This document shows, one piece after another, positions 1-11,100 of a stretch of 64,000 nt of DNA; within the stretch, counting starts at the first letter, position 1; every line of letters begins with the position of its first letter. The DNA comes from Atriophallophorus winterbourni. Lineage: Eukaryota > Platyhelminthes > Trematoda > Plagiorchiida > Microphallidae. The stretch spans positions 1 to 64,000 of the forward strand of contig JACCGJ010000253.1 of the NCBI GenBank assembly GCA_013407085.1, read 5' to 3'. A program made the position numbers and the translations under genes. A model generated the notes under the pieces. It did not search any database. It saw only the letters and a program-made list of their open reading frames with translations, and was not told where the DNA came from.

Positions 1-1610
1 TGCTTAACTTTCCATCTGGTGTTCCCTGCACTAGATGATTTGTCCCTTTAAATAGGCGAGGTTAATGGAGCTCTTATTCAGTTCGTGCGAACAAGGCGGA
101 GTGTCCAGATCACAATCCACTCAATGATGTTAGAATCTCCGCCCAGTGTTGCAGAACCACTATGTGAGCTCTTCAATCATTTCTGCACTGCAATCGGTTT
201 CCCCGCGTGATTGAAAGAAGCCATAGTATAACCAATAACCCAAATGTGGGTTGCTGGTCGAGTCTTGGTAATTATAGACCATTCAGCCTGACCAGCATCG
301 TCTCGAAAGTATTGGACAGACTTATACGCGAAAAAAATCTGCCAGCATCTCTGCCAGCATTCTCTACTTAGTGTAGCTCAACATGGATTCCTGAAAGGGA
401 GGTCTTGTTTGACTAACCTCTTGAGTTTCCTCAATATTGCTACGAAAAGGTTTGATGAAGGGAAGCCGGTCGAAGCGCTCTACCTAGATTTTAGCAAGGC
501 TTTCGATTCCGTCAGCCACCGATTTTTAGAAACTAAGCTGGCAGCAAAAGGCATACGGGGTAGTTTACTTGCTTGGATAAAATCATTACTGACAGGTAGG
601 ACCTTTAGAGTACGAGTAGGATCTACGTTTGTCGACCGCAAACGGAGGTGATAAGTGGGGTGCCCCTCAGGGGTCTTGGCTAGATCCGCTGCTCTTTCTG
701 ATTTTTTATCGATGACTTGTCCGCCTATCTTGGAGTGCCGCGTGGCTTCATTTTGCGGATGACTTGAAGTTCTGGTTTTCACGATGAAGATACTCTGTTG
801 CACGACTCGCGCGGTCATTGACTGGTCCATAACTTGGGACCTCCCACTGCCCTCAATAAGTGCCAACTCTTGTCTGCTCTGGTCGACAAGATCACAGCCA
901 GGTGTCCGTACTCCTATTAGCGTTGATGCCACCAGCGGTTAAGGACTTGGGTGTTCTAGTTAGAGCTGACTTCAAATGAGAGGACCAATGCGCTGTTGCA
1001 GCGCAACGTGCACGCAATGTGCTCTTTCGGTTGAAGTCGGTGATTTCCAGCAGAAGTCCTGACGTGTTCCTGCCACTTTACAAGGCGTTAGTCAGGCCGC
1101 ATTTGGAATATTGTGTCCAGGCGTGGTGTCCTCATTACCAGAAGGATATCATTCGACTTGAAAGCGTTCAGCGACTAGCGACACGCATGATTGAGGGTCA
1201 GCGTGGGAAAAGTTATGCTGATCGCCTTTGGGCTCTGGGTCTTTTCTCTCTTAAGCGTTGTCGTTTGTGAGGTGATTTGATTGAAGCCTTCAAGATCTTA
1301 AAGGGCTTGAGCGGCGTTAATCCAGATGACATCTTTACCTTAAGTCCTAGCTGGGCACTCGCGGACACGCACTCAAGCTTGCTAAGGAACGATGTCGCCT
1401 AGATTCTAGGAAAAACGTTTTCAGCTTCAGGGTGGTCAAGTTCTGGAACAAGCTCCCTGAAGAACTTATCTTCTGTAGTTCCGTCTCAACTTTCAAGCAG
1501 GGTTTAGACCGTGACTGGGGTAAGTTATTCTCTGATTACATCCCATGATTACCATGCTTAGGTTGTCCTCCATTTTGCTCGCTATTCACTGTAGCAATTT
1601 TAGAGCATCT
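1..1610 (+). mobile_element. CR1-like LINE, decayed 3' half
   Basis: Decayed non-LTR retrotransposon, truncated by the left edge. An NYRP-like segment near 260-290 and a degenerate HGFLKGRSCLTN block at about 380-415 precede an open stretch at 409-651 with the motif YLDFSKAFDSVSHR, the palm of a CR1/jockey-type reverse transcriptase. A frameshifted SGVPQGS-like block follows, then FADDLKFW near 745-770. The thumb/C-terminal segment at 1019-1270 reads HLEYCVQAWCPHYQKDI, a CR1-type signature. Stops and frameshifts show it is dead. It lies just upstream of the AP3D1 start. Confidence 0.85.
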
Positions 1611-2005
1611 TCTTATTCTTGATTCTCCATCAGCTGACCTCTCACCGTGCTGGTGAGGAGAAACTGCCTTTTCTTTTTTCCAGCATCGATTATTGCGCGT
1701 TGCTGTACCACTACTATCCTGCTACTACAACGCCTGGGACCGCGATCATCAGAGATTGCAAACAGAGAAGAAAGAAAATTACCTTTTGGCAGTGCATCGA
1801 TTATAGCGCGGTGCTCCTCCAACTACATTCTCCTAGTCCTACGACCATCAGAGGTTCCACACGGAGAAAAAGGATTGACCCTTTGGCAGTGGTGGGCGCT
1901 TCCCCCGCAGCTTTCCACCGAAAGAAATTCTGGACGCTCGATTGGCTTGTTAGCCACATACTGTCCTGTGCAAACTGAACTGAACTGAACTGAACTGAAC
2001 TGAAA
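1611..2005 (+). repeat. Repeat remnant ending in a (CTGAA)n tail
   Basis: The first ~250 bases are not recognised. From about 1910 to 1977 the sequence matches two - strand stretches at 53030-53100 and 53660-53745, all ending in a CTGAA/TTCAG-type pentamer tail (five or six units at 1977-2003). This looks like the 3' end of an interspersed element. It ends about 50 nt before the AP3D1 initiation codon, so it probably supplies part of the promoter or 5' UTR. Confidence 0.5.
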
Positions 2006-2052
2006 ATTGTGGGACGTTTAAACATTTCAAGGTCCACACTTCTTGATGTTAC

Positions 2053-2148
2053 ATGGCGCTTTCAGTCGTTAAAGGAACAATAGAACGGGTGCTCGATAAA
2101 AATTTACAGGACTTAGTTCGCGGTATCCGTAACCATAAACACGATGAA
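2053..2148 (+). CDS. AP3D1: AP3D1 exon 1 (start)
   Basis: Encodes the start MALSVVKGTIERVLDKNLQD and RGIRNHKHDE, matching the N-terminus of animal delta-adaptin. An in-frame TGA lies nine bases before the ATG. The donor GTAATT opens a 28-nt intron. Confidence 0.95.
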
Positions 2149-5100
2149 GTAATTTCTTTTTCATTAATCGTCTCAGACTAAATATATCCATGAATGCTTA
2201 GAAGAAATCAAATACGAACTCAGAATAAACTCTGCGTCATCCAAATCGAATGCAGTGTTAAAGTTAATTTACGTAAGCCTTCATTGCATACAATGTCTGC
2301 AGCTCCAAATGCTTGGATTTGAGTTCAGTTGGGCCTCCTTCAATGTTGTTGAAATAATGAGCTCTCCTAAATTTGCTTTCAAAGTACGTAATGTTTTCAT
2401 TTTTCGCTAATTCATTTTAGCGAATTGGCTATCTAGCTGCCTCTCAAGGTTTTCATCAAGGTTCAGAAGTCCTTATGCTCACAACGAATCTGATTCGAAA
2501 GGTAATATATGTTATACTTAAACCTTCCAAGGATATATGCAGCTCCAAAATTTACGATGCAGGGAATGCGCTTTCCGGACTCGCATGTTTCATCACTCCC
2601 GAGTTAGCTGCAAATTTATACGTTGACGTTATAAAAATGGTAATAATTTGCGTTGTTTACTTTCGCACGACACTCGCCATGCATCGCTTCTATATAGCTT
2701 ATATATTTGAGTTACTATATTTCAATTATTCTCGTATTTGGTCGAAGGCAGAAGGTTGCTCCGTGTGAGCTGCATTACTTTTAGTCATTTCGAAATCCAC
2801 CGATTTAAATAAAAATTGTTTTCTTTTAAAAGTGGATCGTTTTCTTAATTGAGCTGCACGAATTTGCCATATGAATATTTAAACTGCACTTCCATGGTTC
2901 TGGCATTCTTGTTGAGCTTGAAATTTTTCTACGGCTCTTTGTAACTTGATGACGATGCAGGCATTATTCCTCACTCGCGAGATCATCTGCAGCCGTAATG
3001 GGTTATTTTTAGTTGGATGCAAAGATTTGGACATACAATCAGTATGAACTAGACCCAAATCCTTTGTCAAGTGACTGTATCGCCTATCATTACTGTTGAG
3101 AACTGTCAGCTTACAACACTACATAATTTCACATATTTTGGTTCAACGATTGCGAATAACTTTCACTAGACACCGATATTGATTGGGGGTTTGGCAAAGC
3201 AGCTACCGATTTAACTTTTCGGTCTGGGTAAACCGCGAATTAACCGTTAAGAAATGATGTTGGCATACAGTGAATGCGAACTAAACGGTTTGCTGTACGG
3301 CAGTGAAACGTACCCTCCACGCAATACTTGATCAAATGCTAAATGCTTTCCATTGATGAAGCATCTGCCGTATCTTTAGCATATTGTGGTGTGAACAAAG
3401 TAATGAATGCTTTAGTGCTTTCTAAAGCAAGTCTACAGCACATTTTCACCATACTACAACAGCGCCGCCTACGCTGTCTGGGTCATGTGTACGGGGTGGA
3501 AAATGGTCATATTCCAAATGATCTACTCTATGGTGAGTTGAAATCAGAAAGTCTAGCAGATTACCCGAGCGTTACGTGAATAAGAATTGTTTTAAGTGTT
3601 GGATTATGAGGTGTGTGAAATTATGTATAAATATATGTATATATATGTATATTTACGTACAATAGGAGGACACTCAGAATCGACAACAGACTTACGTAAT
3701 CCTTGTGTGGTCCACTTGGATTATCGCCAACAATATATTTGACCCTTGTTGTTTCTTCGCCGGGATAATTGCTCGTCGTAGATGATCAAAGCAGTGAATA
3801 ACCGGAAAGAGAAGAAATGTGCTGGGTCAGTAATCTGCAAACACGTAACACTCGGCTAATCCGCTACATACTGATGAGCCCGACGTCGCTTGTCACCGCT
3901 GTCCGTGGATGCAGGGGATTTCCATCATGTTCAAGTCCTTGCGCATCGGCTGCTTACCTGGAGTCGACGAAAAGGGAGACGAGGGAAACGAAATAATGGG
4001 CACTGGCTGTGAAGGGATAGCTACAGTCGTATGGGATCCTCGGTCTGTGTTCGATTCCATGAACGCGCGCTTCAATCGGTCGATGTTGACTGAATCCGGA
4101 AGGGCGTTCCGTTCGATGACCAAGTACTTGGCACTGCGGGAGATGACTTTGTAAGGGCCGTCGTATGGTGCTTCGAGGGGCCGTTTAACACGGTCTACCC
4201 GCGTGAATACGTAAGAGCACGCCATAAGGTAATTGTAGACGTGACTGGTACGGGAAGTTACACGGGTACGCGGAGCACGTATTTCTCGCATGAAGGCTTG
4301 GAGCCTGGAGACACACGGAGCCGTTTCAATCTCAATCAGGGGTGTGGAGTAGGTCAGTAGTTCGGCGGGGAGTCGCAGAATTGTTCCGTAAACCATATCG
4401 GCTGATGTGTAACCGATGTCCTCTCTTGCGGTATTGCGGATGCTGAGCAGAACCAGTGGAAGTTAGTCTACCCAGGACGCGCTGGATTCGGTGGCGATGA
4501 GCGCAGCCTTCAATTGACGATGGAATCATTCAACGAGACCGTTCGCGGCTGGATGGTAAGCCGTCGTCCGAAAATGTTCGCATTCAAGGAGACGATTTAG
4601 TTCTGGGAAAAGGTGGGGCGTAAACTGAGCTCCGCGGTCTGTGGTGATCTGGGACGGGACACCGTAATTCACAATCCAACTAGAGACGAAGGTGCGAGCT
4701 ACGGTTTCCGCAGATGTATCCATTAGTGGACACGCTTGTGGCCAGCGTGTGAATCTATCGATGCACGTCAAAAGATGAGTGCACCCATGGGATGAGGGTA
4801 AAGGTCCAACCAGATCGATATGTACATGCCGAAAACGTCCATCTGGAAGGGGGGATAGAGCGGGTATGTACATATTGATCTTGTTGGACCGTTACCCTCA
4901 TCCCATGGGTGTACTCATCTATTGACGTGCATCGGTATCAACCCAACCTGGGCCTTGTGGGTCAGGCTTCTTAGCCAAAGATTTTGGTCCACAACCCCAA
5001 TTGTTCTTTCGGCATGGTCGACCTGGCAGTATCCCAGCTCGTATACAACCACGACTATAACTACAAAACCCAACTCCATAGTGCATCCGCCGGCGCGCAT

Positions 5101-8100
5101 GATAAACAGGGTCGCCTTACCTGCTGCCTACAGCAGAGCGGGTAAGCGAGAATAATCTGGTGCTGGTTCTATTCTTGTAACTCTTTCTGACCGTCCTCTT
5201 CCACTCTTAACGAATCTTCTGTCAGCCCCAGCCGTAGAAAAGACCTCGCTGAACATGTTGGAACACCCTCTAATCGTGTACTCACGGATGACTTCCTGAA
5301 ACCAGGGATCTCTGCTCACATTGGAGCTATGAATGTCAGAACCCTCAGACAGATAGGCCAGCAATCTGCAATGCCTCTTACCTCAGATATTCTAACTATT
5401 AATGTCTTCTGTTTATCAGCAAGCGCGTTAATATGATCCGTTTATACTTAAATACTGCGGCAAACCTTTCGATTAACTACTTTTTGCGCTGCTCCTGTGA
5501 TTATGTAGCTGCTATTTCAGAACAGACGGGTGTTGGTATAGTGCTGAATTCACGTGCCGAATCCTGTCGAATCGATTGGATTCCTTGGAAAAGCAGGATG
5601 TGCACAGTTGGAATAGCCACAAATATTAGCCCAAACTCAAAATCTTCTAATTAAAGATGTTTGTTTATTGTAGCAACTTACGCCCTTACTAACACGAATT
5701 TCGTCGACGAGAAGAAAGCCTTCTATGACAATCCATACGCTCTTTTGCGATGTGTGAAAGCTCCGATATTGTTGTCTTCGCGGGAGACGTGAATGCCAGA
5801 CTTGGTCGCTTAGATATATCTAAATCACAATTAGGTGGTATGTTTGGTCTTGAAAGCCAACGCACAGCCAACGGTGAACGATTTATACAATTCTGTACAC
5901 AGTCTCGATTATTCATTAGCAGTACTTCCTTTCGCCATAAAAGATGTTAATGTACAACATTGCGCCGGCTGGATGGAAGCCAACCTTCGGTCCATATCGC
6001 CATGAGTGCTCGCTGGAGAGAGAGAGAGGAGTGCCACTCCTTTAGAATACCTGCATAGATTCAGATCATGCTCTGGTGCGATGTAGGTTCTCGTTAAAGT
6101 TCTCCGGTACGAAGCCTTCGAATGGGAAATGTATTGCGGTCAAAACATTCTCTCAGCCTGCAGTTCAAGAAATTTATAGGACCACCTCAAGTAACTCGCT
6201 CCTAGTTGCTCTGGGTGCAAATTTCGATGAAAGATGGAACACAAAGAAGAATCGCGCCTCTCACACTAGGCAGAACATTTTGAAGAACAATTTTGCTTGT
6301 CACCTGCGAGTGATTCATTGCATCATTTGAAACACTATTATCCTTTGTGTGTTAGCGTAGATCCCTCTAGTGATTTAGAAATTAAAGCACGTATCGATTC
6401 CATGAAACGATTCGAGGTTGCTGGCCCCAATGTTTAAAGAAAGTGGCCAAGTCCTAATCAATACATTAATCTATCTCCGTGAAGTGTGGTTGTCAAAATT
6501 TGTCCCTCAGATTTGGGGAGAATCGGTTAGCATACCAATATTTGAAAAATGTGTACGATCTCCTGCTCTAATAATCGTGGGATAAGTCTCACTCCTATTA
6601 TTACGAGATCTTTAGCGTCCATCTGTCTTCGATGATTAGCATGGCATAGGGAATCACAGAACCGAGAGCAGCAAGCTGGCTTCCGACCTGTCAAAGGCTG
6701 TGCTAATCACACTCTTACTCTTCGACAGATCTTAGAACTGCGGCACTTATCGACAGCCGAAAATAACCATCTCTTTAGACTTCAAAGGAGCATTTGATTC
6801 AGTCGATCGAAGTGTCCCGTTTAACACCTGGCGTTTCGTAAAAGTATGCGAAACATACTGCACTTACATAATGCGTGCACTTTATACTCGTACATACGGA
6901 TGCGTTAGGGTTTACAACGACCTTCCACGCACGTATAACAAGAGTGTCCAATTACTCTTTTGCTGTTCAATTTTGTGATTGATGCCATCATGGAATTATG
7001 CAGCGAAGGAGCCCCAGCATTCGGAGTTCACGTAATGCTCGGTTGCAAGTTTCTCGACTGGGATTATGCTGATATAATTCTGCTGTTCAACTAGTTCGCA
7101 GATGCAAATGCGATACTGAACAAGCTAGCTAGTATCTTCCCGCATTTGGAGTGCGTTTTGCATGATCTACGTGTAGTGTTCTGCTGCAGGACATTGACTT
7201 AACAAACAGCATCTTATTACTTGGCAATCATACGCTTGAAATTGCAGATTGTTTTATGTATCTCGGTGGATGTGTCAATAATTCGGCATCGTTAGATGAC
7301 GAGGTCACGGCACGCTTTTCTAAAATGACCGTATCATTCCGCAACCTAAGTCGCCCCTGACTTCCAAATAAACTGTCTCTGTTACGTAAGGTTAAAGTCT
7401 ACAAAGCGACAATTCGGGCTGTATTGGTGCGAAACGTGGACATTACTTTAACAGCACATTCAGGATCTCCAAGTATTTGACAACCGGTCGTAGCAGCATT
7501 TTAACAGTTAGCTATTACAATCGCATACGCAACGATGCACTGCACTTTGGTAGTAATGTTGATATAGAGAAGCAGATCAACCTGTATAGGTTCTGCTGGT
7601 AAGGTCATGTTTTACGGATGCCGGACTACCGACTTCCGAAACGGATTCTTTTTGGGACGCCACATCCCGATTGGTGTAAATCTCGTGGTGGCCAAACCGT
7701 CATGTGGCATTTATTCATTCATTCAGTCCTCTCCGTGCCGGGTGGCACATGAGGCGGAGACAACTTCACGCCAGTGGTTCCGGTCTGTCGCTGCTTCCTT
7801 TGCCGTCTGCACCGTGAATCCTTGTGCATGTAGTTCACGTTCCAACGTTCTGCGCCAAGTTTCCTTGGGCCGTCCCCTTTTTCGTTTACCTTGCTGATGC
7901 CAGTGCATGGCTACCTTCGTGTGCGAACTGGGATTCATCCTGCAGACATGACAGAACCACGGATCTGTTGTCATCGTTTCCGTAGCAATGTAGGTTTTAC
8001 GGGATAGGGTTGCTAGCCCTAAGCCCAATCCTCCTCCTTTCTTAGACGGGCTTGGGACCGTCCTTGGCATAGGCAGCTAAAAACCCTTACTAGTAATATT

Positions 8101-11100
8101 CCAAAGTTGGCGCAGCATGTCTGCCAGGCTGGGGTCCCCTTGATCAGATATCACTATAGTCACGCTTCAGGATGTACAGAAACCGTGTTCAATGGTGGCC
8201 TTGTACTAAGCACATTAGATCTTTTGCTTAGCCGTGTATGTTGTCAAGTGGAGTGACGAGGAAAGCTTGTTGTGATGGATGGAAGTGAAAGCAGCAAGGA
8301 AGCTGTCGTGTTAATGTAGCTCTACTCATTTACGAAACTTGTTTGAATGCTTGTTCCATTCAAGGTGTAGGCACCTCATCCCAGTTTGTTTTTTCTTACT
8401 CTTCTATAGAATCCATAGCTATTTAAGTCCAACTCTTTCCCATCTTTTAGGATTTTACTTTTTCATGGTTAAGCACGCGGTACATGCTACAGATGTAATG
8501 CGGTATCCGATAATGATGAGCATGAGAAACATGAGACCATCCTGCGCTTGTAATGCACATCCATGGTCGACATTGAACAGAGCAGGACAACAACATCATT
8601 GTAATACGGCGTCGCTCTTGTTCCAGCGTACTGCATTCTGCCGTTGTTTTTGGCTAGACTGCTGGATGTCTGTGTCTTAGATTTGGTTCATATGTGTGCG
8701 TCGTATAGTACCTTGAATGATTCTGCTATTATAATAGAAAACGTTATACGAATTGCTTTCAAAAACGGTTTGCGTTCCCGAGCTTTTCCGCTGCGTTCCA
8801 TTAATGAGACAGTGATAAATAGAATGACAGCAGTATCGCTTCCTTATGTGCCGGAATTTTAAGTCATACCTTTTTCAATTTTTTAAATCTAATCATGGTT
8901 CCAATGCAGTTAACGAAATTTTCTCGATTGGGATCTAGTCCATTGTGAGCCTCATTGCTGACTAAAGAGATGCTCAGGTATCAGTATTTATGTTTAGCGA
9001 ATATTGCCAGTTCCCAAGCGCATGCAGATCCTGATCCTACTGTCCCTACCTGATGAGTGCAAACAGCACGAAACCGGTCGTGGGGTGTGTGTGATGGAGA
9101 TGCATGCAACTGAGCTTTTGTATTCATTGTCAGTTCCCGTTTTACAATTAGGCTTAGTCGTGATTTAAAGTTTTATATTTCCGTATATTTGCAACAGCGA
9201 TACCCGCCTTCATACATACAAACCAAAATGGGAGAAATAAGAGGGCAAATAAATTTTGACTGTTGAAATATCCGGCTAATCGATTATCACCTGAGCGAAA
9301 AAATCAAGGTTTCTATTTGACATGTCAATGCAACACACGGCTCATTGAGGCCATTCTAAGAGTTGACGACGATAAGAATTATTGAATCGTTGAAATGTAA
9401 CCGATTCTTCTTGAACCTTTACCTAGAGTTATTTCAAATATTCAAGAGCGACAGGGTTGTCTTATAATTTCTAATAGTGTAAAAGTGTTTAGTTATTAAC
9501 TTAGTGAAAGTTTTTCGGTCCTAGTCACATGCGCACTCAAGACATCATCGATATTGTCGGTGATCTGATGTGCTCCTCAAAAAATACTTTCATTATAATT
9601 CGCCGTTCTACTTAACTTATCTGTAAATAATTAAACAGAAAGATTGTTTGGATTCTCAAGCATTTTCACATTTTGGTTACAAGTTGCTTTTTTGATTTCA
9701 CGCTTGTGCTGAGACATCTATTTAATGACTTGTTGACACGGTTCTTGCTTGATTGTTCAACAAAAGTTACTGATAGAATTTGTGCAGACATACAGTTAAA
9801 TGTTATACAGTTATTCAGTTCTTTTTCCTAACGTAATTTTGAGGTCGCACGATGCTGCGATATATTACCAGTTGAGATCAAAATGGCTCTTCAGTAATTT
9901 TCAATTAGCTCACAAATCAGATTTATATTATACTAGACCTAGGCAACCCGACAGTATCTTATCCCATGTGCAATGTCTAATTGTGCGGCAATTTGGTTCG
10001 TACATAACGCACCGAATGGTGCTGAGGACGCCGCTTTGTACCCAAATTCCAAAGATTCTTCATTGAAGCCGACTCATCCTCCAGGAGATGATAGTCGCAC
10101 AAAAGTAAAGTAACATAACGCACCGCAGGACAATGTTTCACAACGGGTTCTTTTGCAATCGATTGTGGATTATGATTTTCCTTCACGTGATTTCACCACC
10201 ATCATTTGTGCTGGAACGTACCTAAACGAAAATCATATAGTATCCATTAATTATGGTCTTCTTGCATATATTCTGTTCTGATAGACTTCTTCCAACAATC
10301 CATACCTTCGCAAGAAGGCCATTTTGCTTCTGTACAAAATTTTCATCAATCACCCGGAATCTCTCCCGGAATACTTTACTCGTTTGAAAGAGAAATTAGA
10401 AGATCCGGATCCTGGTAAGTGTCGTTGCCCATAGCGTTCCACATATTCGCTTGTGCCTTTCCATACTACGCTTTACATGTAACGTATAATTTCGATTGAT
10501 GGACAATTTCTTATAAAATTTGAACAACTTGATCAGGTGTGAATGTGTTAAAAAATTGCTGTAATCCGGTATAAAATGGTGTGATCCCGATGTAATGAAA
10601 AAAGTCTAAGCTCTGTACCATTGCGCGAATGTGCCATCGTGCAGAACGTATGTACTGATACCGTGCTAAATTGATTGGCCACTGGTAGTAAGCTGCATGT
10701 TGAAACACGCTGGAGTCTCACTACCATTTCTAACTGTCTAGTTCTGGGTAGCCTGAAAGTATCTTTGCCCGCGTGAAGCTTGACTGTGCGGCACTTTGCC
10801 TGGATCAGGTTTGTGCTTTCATTTCATTTAATGATGTAGTTTAAGGGAATCATACAATTGCTTATCGTGTGTAAATCAAAGCCTTGACGAAATATCCATT
10901 TTGGTTGGAGGATCTCTATCTGACTATGGCATGTGTGATGTCAATAATTTATACTTCAGACAGGATTTTGCACGCAAATTGAATTGTTTGATTAATTGCA
11001 ACTGCCATAGATTGAAGTAGTATGAAAAGATAATTGTGGTGCGTTTACTTGAAATCTAGAAGTTCAGTATCGCTTTTATCCTTCACACCAAATTATACGC

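Noticed and set aside
3868..3905. CTGATGAG near the Ty3 remnant
   Set aside because: No GAAA in position and no closing stems.
7607..7897. Open frame of 96 codons shared with 13692-13982 (-)
   Set aside because: It is an out-of-frame reading of RTE-A C-terminal DNA; the similarity reflects the repeat, not a gene.
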